Below are positions 51,801 to 62,269 of a DNA stretch of 64,000 bases, piece after piece. The notes below the pieces were generated by a model, which was not told where the DNA came from, ran no database searches, and was given only the letters and a program-made list of their open reading frames with translations. Position 1 is the first letter of the stretch. Each line of letters begins with the position of its first letter. The stretch is from Vitellaria paradoxa (taxonomy: Eukaryota > Streptophyta > Magnoliopsida > Ericales > Sapotaceae). The translations under genes were made by a program, and so were the position numbers. The DNA is taken from positions 37,968,419 through 38,032,418 of the forward strand of contig CM034239.1 of the NCBI GenBank assembly GCA_019916065.1, given 5' to 3'.

Positions 51801-54800
51801 GCCAATTATTGTCAAAGCCCCTTCAGGAAATGACCAGAGGTCCCACAGTCAATTATTTTTCACACAACTGATACAAATTAACCTTAAGATGCTTCTGGAA
51901 GTGATAAGTTGCTCGGTTGTGGAAGTTTCATTGAACCCAAGATTTCTGGTGTGAGCTTCTTGAAAAGGAACAATCCCTAATTTTAACACATCCAATACAT
52001 CTAGTATGTCAAGCACAATACCAAATTCCCGATTTTTTCCTAATTTTCGTGTCCACTCCATCCTCCATTGCAATATTGGTACCCTGCCATTGGTGAAGCA
52101 AGATCCGGCCTGCTAAACAGGGATAAGACATTTTAAGTCCTGAGCTCCTGATAAGCTCTAGTCAACTTGATGCAGACCAAAGTCACTTAGATTCACAGAG
52201 CTTACAATAAAAAATGAGTAGTTAAGCACACAAAGCATTAAACATTCAATTCAGGTGGAATTTTGGTAGCCGCCTTGATGCATGGACAATGAACATTCTA
52301 TCCATGGTACAAAGAAATTTAAATGGATGAATTACTATGTGGTATGAAGTTCTCTGATTTAGTTCTTACGGTAAAAAGAGCAATTTTAGTGTCTTCTTTG
52401 TTAGACATGTCAAGAATGCAACAAGGATTGGGAAGGATGTCTAAAACCATAAACAAGTATGAACTGAGTGTGGGTTCACGATACTATGTAGAATTGAGTG
52501 TCAAGGAGTTTAAAGCTTTCTGCTTATGAAAGCCAATTAATACCTCAACCATTGGTGTAGAATTGAGTGTCAAGGAGTTAAAGCTTTCTGCTTACGAGAG
52601 CCAATTAATACCTCAACCATTGACACGAGAACCGCTGACATCATGGCAAAGGAATGTCCTGCTGAAAAAGTAGGCGGCCCCCATTGCAGAGGGTACGGAA
52701 ACTTGAACCTGAATCAACAGGTCAAATGTAGCATTAGGACCAGCACAAGCACAAAAAAATTTAAGAGAATAAAAATCACACACTGACCATGGGGCAGTTG
52801 ATATGAGATTTGCTCTGTCTGTACGGCAACTGACTTGAGTTGCAGGAGGTTTGTTACGATAGGCTCCACTTGCAGTCAGTATAACCGCATAGAGCCAGAT
52901 AATTGCAACACAGATCAATATGGGAAATCGTTCAAAAATAGGTAAATCCCTCAGTGGTCTCACATGCTTCAGATACTGCAATTGCACAACCCTTATTCTC
53001 ATGGAGAGATAATTTATCATGTAAAGAGGCCTAGTCCAACCACTCTATCAAAGCACTTACTTGTGACAATCCAATGACCAACAATAGCATAGGTATCCCA
53101 ATTTCTACACAATTACCTACCTGAAATTCAGATAGTGCAACAAATAAATTTGCAGAAATCATTTTAGAAATCTAGCAACATGAGCAGCTCAGAAGGGGTA
53201 TGCAGTCACATCAGATACAAGATATGTTTCTTTTTAAGTAGAAAGGTCAAATGACATTCTAGATGCTCAAGAATATATGTGATACATAAGTTTTTTGCAA
53301 TGGAATTCTCATACATAAGATGCTAATGTTTACCCATGGCCAACTTGACATTAGCATGTAAAAATACCTACCACAGGAAATCCTCGCTGAAACAGCCCAA
53401 AACCAACCAATCCAACCACAGGGGCCATACCAAGGGGACTGAAAAACCTGTAGAGTAAACCGCCAATAATAATTGCACTGTCATTCTTAACAGAGAGTTA
53501 GAGTATACCATCAAATTGTAGATGCTACAAGTATACCGGGAAAAGAGACCCCAAACTTGGCTGTAACCCAGAATGATTTGTATGCTTGCTGCAACAATCA
53601 AGGCACCCTGGATAGCTCGCATTGTTTGTATGAATCTCTGCAAATCAATTAGATGTGAAGATCTCTTCCAACATACCATCACACATGAAAGCTCCTAGCT
53701 AAATTGTGAAGGTTACTCAGAACATGTACATCTCTAGTTGAAACAGCTTGATTGTGACCATCTAAAAAAAGTGCTTTAGACATCGTGTGGAGATTCATTC
53801 AATTTTCTCTTTCCTGATTTAAAAAATATATGTAACTTGGCTTATCATATAATCCCAAAGAATTGTACTTGTACTCAAATGCATTGTAAATGGAAAGTTA
53901 ATAGATGATATCACATCACTCTTTACAACTGTCTCTTGATGAATTATATCAGCCTTGGTAGACAATTGCAACATATTAAAATTCATGTAATTTGTTGTCC
54001 ACGTAGTTCTCCAACAGTCAAAAACCAATATTTCTTTTTCTTTTCATTTATGCGGGTGGTGTAGAGAAGAGGGCTAAGACAGAAACTTACAATATGGGGC
54101 TCATTAATTTGTTGCAGGGATGAATCATTTATGATGTAAAGTATAGGAATGACGTAAGCATAGGAACCTCCAACAACCGCTGGCAACCTGGTTCCAAAAA
54201 GTGCTTGGAGAAGTGTGTTAATGCCAGCTACAAATAGCAGTGTTTGTATCACCCTTGCCTTGTCACCCTGGTATGTGAGCAATAAAATGGTTAAAATACA
54301 TTTAAAAGAACGAAAAACAAGATTAAGTTAGGTGAGGAGATTCGTTTTAGACCTACCATAGTAACAAGCCCCCACAAAGAAAATCTAGGCCAAATTTCCC
54401 CATATATAATGACCACAAAAATTCCATCTAAAGTTGATCTGGAGAGTGAGATAGGAAATGACTGATCAAGGAATAACAAATATATGAAGCGGAAGCACCT
54501 AGGTCAATGATGTTTCTTAGGTGGGATCCAAGTAGGAAATCAATTTAAATTTATTTCTTATTCTAAGAAGATGGTTCAGGGAAGACAATAAATTGAAATC
54601 CAACCCTTCCAGAACACAAAATCTACAATCGTGAGAAACTACAAAAACTAAATAGTCCAGCTTACATCAGTTCCACCCATTAATGGGACAAGAAGTGCAG
54701 GGATCATTACACTTGTGCCCAACATCAAGATGTAATTTTGAAATGCTAGAAGGATGGTTTCCGCTGCAAGATAAAACACAAAAGAATATGTAAAAAGATC

Positions 54801-57800
54801 AATAATGCAGTCAGGAGGCAACAGTATCTGATGCCTAATTGAAAAAATGACAAAAGTTTCTTATTTCAAAATCAATGTCAATGCCTGTACATTAGCCCCA
54901 TGGATTCCTGAATTTTATTTAGCTTCTAATAACTTCCTGCACAATGCATATTTATTTATTCATTAAATCCAGGATTTTAAGCTGCATTAAAAACAATGCA
55001 AGTAAAGCATTATATTTCACAATATGATTCTATTTGGCAGACCAATTGAGACTATTTATTCCAATCTGGCCCATATCAGCACCACCATTAATATCTCTAT
55101 GCAAGTTGCATGTTAGGCTTCGTACAAGAGGCATCAAAAGTCTATAGAGCTGCACTTAGCTTCACTAATAATGACTGAAGAAGCAAACAGTTTACTGATA
55201 GCACATCACTTATAGTTTCCTTTTTTTTTTCCTATTTATTATTTTGGTGTGTGGGGGGTGGGGGTGGAGTGGAACAATAAAACTGCCACTTTTCATAATC
55301 CATGCCCAGGTTTTGAACCCAGCTCTCTCAACAGATATTTCCTTCCACTGTGCATGTTTTTCTCACCTCAACCAAAAGAGCATCACTCCATCATCCAGCA
55401 AGGATCACTAAAATTTCCACATGAATACATTTCTATTGAGTGCTGCCACTATTTTCACAAGCACATTGCAGCCAAAATACTTCACCCTATCCTCAATATG
55501 GATCACCAGCTTTCTCACAAGCATGCATTTATTTGTTTTTTGGTCTTCCTACTTGTCCGTCCACCTGTTAAAATCCCATTTCTCTAATAATGTAAGCCAT
55601 TACAAATTTATAATAGCATAACTTAAGCACTTGTATTGTGAACATCCTGACTAACTTGTGGCCAAACTAGAAATGGTCCTGAGCCTATGATTGTTTTATA
55701 ACTATCAACCTCCCTCTAGCACCGGGCTATCTACCTACTGTTCTAAGCTTAACAACCAACTCTTTTCTATACCATCAACATGCCCCCTAGGTGATGCCAA
55801 ACTGCCATCCATGAGTTGCTGAGCACATCAAAGCATTAAACTCTTGAGCAATAAAGGGACTGGAATACAGGATGGTGCTGCTTTATAGTAATATCAATCA
55901 ACAACTGCTATAGAAGCTGAAATTGTTAAAGCAGCTAATACCTTCAGTATTTATGCCAACAAAACCACCCTCATCCTACTCAATTTAACCTTGATTTACC
56001 TAGTACAAATTTCTAGACTCTGTTATCTACAAACATGGTTCTGTTTCATAACTTTTCTTCAAATGTCTTTGTCTAATCAGAATGAGGGAATATCATGACA
56101 TTCAACAGAGGCAAGTGAAAACATAGTATCAAAGGAGCCCTCAAACTGATAAAGGAACCACCATCATGTCAAGGCAACAAAATTATTGACAACTAGGAGA
56201 ATATCTCAATCCCAATTTGTCTAAGCTGATGTAGTACTTATTACAGTCTGGAAGGCGATCCTTCTCATCTCTCCCTGATTGGTACTAGAATTGGAAATCA
56301 TATCTAGCTGATTCATATGAGATGCAGGGATGCATGGAGGAAGAGGATTCATGTAGCCAACACCAACTTGTTTTGGACAAAGGTTGAGTTGAATTGTATC
56401 TAGCTAGCTCATATGAAGTGATCAGTTCAAAGAAATGTGGTTGCTGAAAGTATGTTTAATGATTAGTCTCTTATTCTCCATCACATGAAATGCAGCCACC
56501 TTTTAAGCAAATTTGATTGAATAATTTTTTAGTCTCTCTCTCTCTCTCTCTCTCTCTCTGATTGTTTGTGTGTGTGTGTGTGTTTGGAGGGGGAGGCAAA
56601 GATGAGTACTCCTTGGTAGAAGATATCCAAAGCACAAGTCGCTGATGACCCTCCAAATCCAACACCACTGCCGACAAAGCTTCAACTATTTCACCATAAG
56701 ACTTGGCAATCTTTTTCCTTAGTGCTACTTCAGTCAACAATTGCCTGAGCTTTGTTAGTACAATCTAATGTCCACTCGTCTCACTTCTCCCTCTTGGATG
56801 GTATTACAGTTAATTTTAGTTAAAAGAAAATCTAATTCATCCCTTATTCTCCATCACATGAAATGCGGCCACCTTTTAAGCAAGTTTGCTTGAATAAAAA
56901 ATGTTTCTTTCTTTCTTTTTTTTTTTTTTTTGTTGGGGGGGGGGGGGCATTGATGACACTCCAAATCCAACATCATTGCAAACAAGCTTCAACTATTTCA
57001 CCATAAGACCAGGCAATCCTTTTCCTTAGTGCTACGTCAGTAAGCAATTGCCTAAGTTTTGCGGTACAATCTAATGTCCACTTGTCTGACCTCTCCCTCT
57101 TCAAATGGTATTTTAGTTAATTTTTGTTAAAAGGAAATCTACATTGAAGGAGAACATAAGAAGCATAGATACGCACAACATAGATGCGCGGACTTAGCGA
57201 TTTTCTAAATAATGCAAGACACGACACGGCGGGGAGTTGGCAAAAGTATATATTTTATATGCCCTAGAAATTAATATTTTATTTAAATACAATAAAAATA
57301 ATGCAATACAACGCTAGCTAGAGTTAAAAACCATGTCAACCAAAAAAAAATCACATAATGATTATATTCTATTAAAAAATGACAATAAACTATATTCCAT
57401 AACTTAAAAATGGACAAAAAAATTGTAAAAAGTAAAATAACTTTTTTAAGGTGAGTCGATGTGTCCAAAATGAGTCCGTGGCTTGTTCAAAATGAGTCTA
57501 TGACATATCTAAAATGAGTATATGGCATAAAAAAAGAATAAAATAAAATAAAATTATGGGACACAGCTAAAGGCTAATCCGAAAGATGTCCACCACGTGA
57601 CCGAGTCCCTTGTGTGTTTGACATGCAAACGACAACATTGATGGTGTGTTTGTGCTTCCTAGAGGAGAACCCTCCATGGCCTTTGTACCAAATTGCCAAG
57701 GATTAAAGTGTGGGAACTTGGTATATTAGGCTCCATGACTTGCTCCTCTAGTCAACAATTGCCTAGATGGAGTGGGGCTTAGTGGGTCCTGCCTAACCTC

Positions 57801-59221
57801 CACTCATCTCACCTCTCCCTACTTGGATAATATTCCATTTAACTTTACCCAAAAAGAAAAAGAGTAATCTCTTCCTTATGGAGCTATTTTTCCTTTTTTC
57901 TTTATTTTTATTTATTTATTTATTTTATTTATCCTTTTAACCTGGCTTCTAATAACTGGAGATGTCTCAAACTCCAAGTTCCTTTCAAAATTTAATAGAT
58001 CATTCTTCGCATTTATCATTATATTTCAAGACTCCACATTGACCAGATAAATCCCACCCATGATTGCAAAGGGGTGAAATCCAAAGGTCATTTAAGTCCC
58101 AAACCAGTTAGGTCAACTATATAAATCTTCTTCCACCATTCATTTCTATCATGGGCCAAATCATTGATTCATATCTAAAGTACATTCTCAGAGTAAATTC
58201 ACCCACACTGTAGACATCATAACTGCACGACATGCTCCCTAACAGCAGCCAATTAAATGCTTTTCAACCATAGTCCCTCCAGCAACATTTTCTACAATTA
58301 TTTACCTAGTCATCATCCAACTAGTCATGTGTTTGGAATATGTATTTGTGGAGGAATGGTAGAAAAGCAAAATGAAATAAAAAACTTAAATTTATTTCAG
58401 TTTTTTTTTTTACTAGGTTAGAAAATGAATAGATATTTGTCAAAAAATAAAAATAAAAATAATAATAATTGAAAAATAACATGAACTAGTAATTTTATTT
58501 TCACTCCTCAAATCAATGTTTCAAAAGTAGCATAAAATTTTTAGATTGCCAAGGAAACAAGGCTAATATAATAAAAACTAGAAGCTCACCACTAAATGTG
58601 AAACTTCAAAGAGCTCATGTACGCAAGAATGCCCTGTTTGGATGAGCAAGAAAAGTAGGATTACCTTCTAAACAATCCCACTTATCATATTTTTTTCTAA
58701 CAAGTACCCAGATAAATATTAGAGGCCAAAAGGGAATATATATATATATATATATAAAGGAACCCCATTTACCCAAGAATCAGAGGCATTCTCCATTTCA
58801 AGTACTTGTCTTTTCAATCAAAAGAGCAAAAACAAGCTAGTCATAACATTATCATCCACTTCCTCTTTCACCTATCATGTACTAACAGCGGAGATATGTT
58901 TACAAAAGACAGTTTACAATGCCAGCGGCTATCAAGCCAATGACGAGTCCCCTCTGCAATTACAAAACCCACAAACCCACTTCGCATCCAGAATGTCTCC
59001 AGATGCGAAACACGTTCAGTCACCCATGTACATGTATACATATATGTGCTTTAGATACTGCAAGTGATGTAGATTCAGAGAGAGAGAGGTAGATACACAC
59101 ACAGAGAGAGAGACACACACACACACAGAGGGGTAGAAGAGTTACCCCATGGAGGATTAGAATCTATACAGTATTCGAGGTCCTGCAGTTGTTCCATGGG
59201 AGGGTGGGTTATGTCTGCCAT
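48810..59221 (-). CDS. NAT1: Nucleobase-ascorbate transporter, NAT1-like, complete, 14 exons
   Basis: A membrane carrier of the NAT/NCS2 family, which moves purines, pyrimidines or related compounds with protons; plant members are mostly plasma-membrane proteins. Exons on the minus strand are 59146-59221, 54666-54763, 54091-54267, 53537-53637, 53372-53447, 53061-53120, 52788-52975, 52612-52708, 51441-51527, 50335-50393, 50155-50246, 49673-49750, 49427-49584 and 48810-49022. All introns are GT-AG and the sum is 1560 nt, giving 519 residues, normal for the family. It starts MADITHPPMEQLQDLEYCID. The first-helix motif, QH in most NATs, is Q34-N35. The family signature is ENVGLLGLTR at 341-350, and LFGTRLPAVVGGSYAY, STAPWFKFPYPLQWGPPTFS and the C-terminal LPFNLNRFFPPT are typical of the NAT1 branch. 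The paralogue label is by resemblance and could be a close NAT1/NAT2 relative. Substrate cannot be told from sequence. Confidence 0.95.
52487..52622. repeat. Tandem duplication (about 68 bp) copying the exon 8 splice donor of NAT1
   Basis: 52487-52555 and 52556-52622 are nearly identical ('tgtagaattgagtgtcaagg' ... 'ccaattaatacctcaaccat'). The right copy holds the last bases of exon 8 and its donor (GAG|GTATTAAT on the minus strand). The left copy repeats the same exon end and donor 68 bp further into the intron. Confidence 0.9.
54764..59145 (-). other. NAT1 intron 1 (4.4 kb), repeat-bearing
   Basis: The donor (TGGG|GTAAC) is at 59145 and the acceptor at 54764. It begins with CT/GT microsatellites (59079-59130) and contains the tandem repeat at 56471-57141, a region resembling repeat family A near 57180-57260, a (TA)n run at 58739-58756 and AT-rich blocks. 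No open frame in it looks like a gene. Confidence 0.7.
56471..57141. repeat. Two direct repeats of about 300-360 bp in NAT1 intron 1
   Basis: 56471-56833 and 56843-57141 share 'ttattctccatcacatgaaa', 'ccaccttttaagcaa', 'gcttcaactatttcaccata', 'ttttccttagtgctac' and 'acaatctaatgtccac'. The variable middle is a microsatellite in both: (TC)n(TG)n in the first, a T-run then G-run in the second. A third, partial relative lies at 57748-57870 ('agtcaacaattgcct', 'ctcacctctccct'). Confidence 0.8.
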
Positions 59222-59520
59222 TGGCCAAACTCCTTGAGCTTCACACAGGGAATCAGGAATGAGAGAAAGAGAAAGGGAGAGAAAGAGGTGGCAGGGAATA
59301 AGACGAGGAAGAACCAAGAAGAGAACCAAAGGCAAAGGAACAAAGTAAAGCAGAGAGCAACACGCCGATAGAAAGCGGAGAAAAGTTGGAAAAGGAGAGA
59401 GAGAACCTAAAATTTGCAAAGAAAAGTGACTTGCTCTCTCACTCTCTCTCCCCACTCTCTGTTTCTCTCTCCTCTCTGTTTCTTTCTCAAGTTAGCTCCT
59501 CCGATACGCACCCCCCTCCT
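59222..59520 (-). promoter_or_regulatory. Leader and proximal promoter of NAT1, CT-rich
   Basis: Upstream of the ATG at 59221 the minus strand is strongly pyrimidine-rich in places (runs of CTCTCT at 59250-59290 and mirrored GA/CT runs at 59395-59490). CT-rich leaders are common in highly used plant genes. No TATA box is assigned. Confidence 0.4.
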
Positions 59521-59729
59521 GAACCAACTGGGATAAGCCTTCGTTTTTTAAAATGCAACACGGTACTTACGTATTACGTACTTTTGCCCCCCTGCTTTCG
59601 ATATATCTACGGCAATGCCATCCGGACCCACAGTTCCCCTCTAGGATCAATAAATTACTACTCCCTAGGTCCTGTCCTGCGAACAAAAATTCTCTTTGCG
59701 GTCCATTTTCTAATTAATTACTCATGGTG

Positions 59730-59890
59730 TGTTTGGCGTAATTGGCGTATTGATAAACATAAAAAAAAAAAAAATTAAATTTAAAAATACTTTAAAATTT
59801 AAACATTTGATACCCCGCTAAACGAATTATAAATTTATAAATTATTTTAAATTTTCTCACTTTATTTTATTTTTATTTTTGTTACTCTAA
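59730..59890. repeat. Short MITE, family B copy
   Basis: It begins ggtgtgtttggcgtaattgg and ends gttactctaaactagagg. The interior has the core 'taaacgaattataaatttat'. Confidence 0.4.
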
Positions 59891-59895
59891 ACTAG

Positions 59896-60240
59896 AGGTG
59901 AAAACGAATCGAGCCGTTCGCAAACTATTCGAGCTCGGCTCGAGCTCAATTCGTAAGTTAACGAACTCGAATCGAGCTTGGTTATTGGCTCGTTTTGAAT
60001 TCGAGCTCGAGCATAGAGAAGCTCGACTCGAAAGCTCACGAACAGGTTCGGTTACAATAATATATATATATTTAATAATATTTTTATTATATTTTTTAAA
60101 TATATTATATTTTAAATCAAAACGACGTCGTTTTGATTTAATCGAGCTATTCGTGAACCTAACCGAGCCTAATTTCTTCTTTATCGAACCGAGCTCGAGC
60201 CTATATAAAAGCTCGAATCGAGCTCGAGCTCGAGCCCAGT
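59896..60240. mobile_element. GAGCTCG-rich foldback element with a 30 bp perfect central palindrome
   Basis: Both halves are filled with reverse-complementary 'cgagctcgagc'-type words. 60112-60141 is a perfect palindrome centred on acgacgt. Open frames appear on both strands only because of the symmetry. It is a non-autonomous element of a type widespread in plants; the superfamily is not settled here. Confidence 0.6.
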
Positions 60241-60248
60241 ATAAAAAG

Positions 60249-61107
60249 TGAAAATTCCAAACCCACACAATCACACACACAGTGAAAGTAATCACACAAG
60301 AGAATAACGAGGAAACCCTATCACAGGGAGAAAAACCTCTATTTACAATCCCACTATCAACGGGTTACAAGACTCTACTCAGACTCTCTACGAATCACTC
60401 GCACGAATCCTTTCGTCACTCTTGCTCGAATCACTCGATAAACCCTACAAGTAGGCTTTCTGCCTCACACAGAAAGTGAAAAGAAAATACAAGATAAATT
60501 TAGAGAAAGAACATGAAAGCTCTCAATACCCAAAGACTCTTTCTCTAGGTCCCTATAATATGTTCTCCCACCTCTTACAATTACAGAGTTGGTTTCACAT
60601 ATATATAGGATTACAAAGTTGCCCTAGTTTGGCAAAATAGGAAATTGAATCCGAACAAAATATTCATAACTCGATCCCTCGCGCTCCCATCCTCCAGCCT
60701 GCGACCTGCACTGGAATTTTTATGCTTTAGAAAATAACACTGGCGCACCCTCGCGCTCCCATCCTCCAGCCTGCGGATCTCACTGGAATTTCTGAGACAC
60801 CTTGGCGCACCCGCGCGCTCCCTTCGGGCTGCCTACGTGCTTGGGGCGCACCCGCGCGCTCCCCGCGCCGTGCCTGTGAGGTACACTGGAATTCCATTCA
60901 TGTTCCAGAAGGCTGCGTCCGAATTCCATTAGGTTTTGTAATCCTTCACACCAATTAGAATTCTTCAAAATCTTGGTCAACTTGATTCATTTTATCTCCT
61001 TAATTGTTTAGAATTCTTCAAATCTTCAATTTGCATCACTTTAGGAAACTTGAATAGCATTCCTAATTTAACTAAGATATTGATTGGATTTGCCACAAGA
61101 CTTTACA
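60249..61107 (-). repeat. LTR of a copia-type (SIRE/Maximus-like) element
   Basis: The right edge is fixed by the polypurine tract (minus strand CCAAGGGGGAGAT, 61108-61120) followed by TGTAAAGTCTTG. The left edge ...TTTTCA at 60249 is inferred from a TG/CA ending. 859 bp. It contains a GC-rich minisatellite at 60676-60895 made of four variants of 'accc(t/g)cgcgctccc'. Only this LTR is in the window, so it is the 3' LTR if the gag to the right belongs to it. Confidence 0.65.
60676..60895. repeat. GC-rich minisatellite inside the copia LTR
   Basis: Four units start near 60676, 60749, 60809 and 60849, each with 'cgcgctccc' and three of them ending in 'cactggaatt'. Units are 40-74 bp and diverged. 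Confidence 0.7.
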
Positions 61108-61120
61108 ATCTCCCCCTTGG

Positions 61121-62269
61121 CAATTCCATATCAAAACTTAAGTTAAATTTTAAATTCTGCTCAAATTCTGCACGTACTGAACACACACATCAAGGCACCA
61201 TGTGGAATAATATAGAAATGATCAATGATATCATTACCAAAGCACATTATACATAAAATATCATGCCATAGCCGAAACACGTTCACATATTACATACATA
61301 ACTTGAAATGACTCCCCCTTTTTGATATGAAAATGACAAGTGCACAAAAATAAGGCAAGATCAAACCGAAGACCCATGAGTATGGCATACATGACACGAC
61401 CTCTTCTAAGTGTGACATCAGAAAAATGTGAGGGAGGACATCCTGCGCCCTGCCTACGAGGCTCGCAGGAAAATACGTGTAAGTGCAGATTTGGACACAG
61501 ACAATCAAAACTAAAAAGAGACAGTAGAAGAATTCACTAAAAAATGTCAAAAAAAAACTTTTAATTCCACTATACCAATACATGTACATCAATCTCTCAC
61601 CCTTCATAAATTCAAAGATTCACAATTTGATTTTCCAAGAAAATTGTCAATTCTGTGTCGAGAGGTGAAATAAGTCATAAAATTGAACAAATGCTTGTGC
61701 ACGTGTGAGTTTTTGACTATAATATACATATAGGCTCCCCCTCAAACAAATCATAGACTCAAAAAGTTAAATTTGATGTACCAAATGAATTGAGAGCCAA
61801 TCTTCCTTTTTTTTTTTTTTAAACACTTGGCGGCTTTCACACGCTTATGGGCAGGTAGCTATTCATTAACAATCAACGAGTCATTAAGGGGCTTCTCACT
61901 GGTCCCACCGGTAGCCCTTTCCAAGTTTGTTTGTTTGTTTGTTTTTTTTTTTTTTTTAATTTATATGATGCATAACTTTGATATGCACATATCAGGCTCC
62001 TCAACATTTTTTAAACACATCAAACAATAACCCTTGATTCATGGAAAAGAAGAGAAAGAGATATATGCATGTACAGTCAACTGTAATAGGAAGCACTTCA
62101 AAATTATGACAAAAATAACCAAAACACTTCGTATCAATTTACAAGGAATGCGAAAATTATGAACTCATTGAAATCGATGAATTTGGAAGATTTAATGTAC
62201 AGGTAACAGTATAGAAGTCATAAAATATTTTCAACTTAATCAATGAACTTCTAACTTATCTTTTAGATT
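61121..62269 (-). other. Non-coding stretch between gag and LTR of the copia-type element
   Basis: About 1.15 kb without pol. It carries a second purine-rich block (minus strand AAAAAGGGGGAGTCATTTC at about 61303-61321) and T-runs at 61808-61820 and 61940-61957. Protease, integrase, RT and RNase H are all missing. Confidence 0.6.

Noticed and set aside
59882..60295. Overlapping open frames of 117 and 137 codons on both strands
   Set aside because: They arise from the palindromic GAGCTCG-rich element. The translations are low-complexity and mirror each other.
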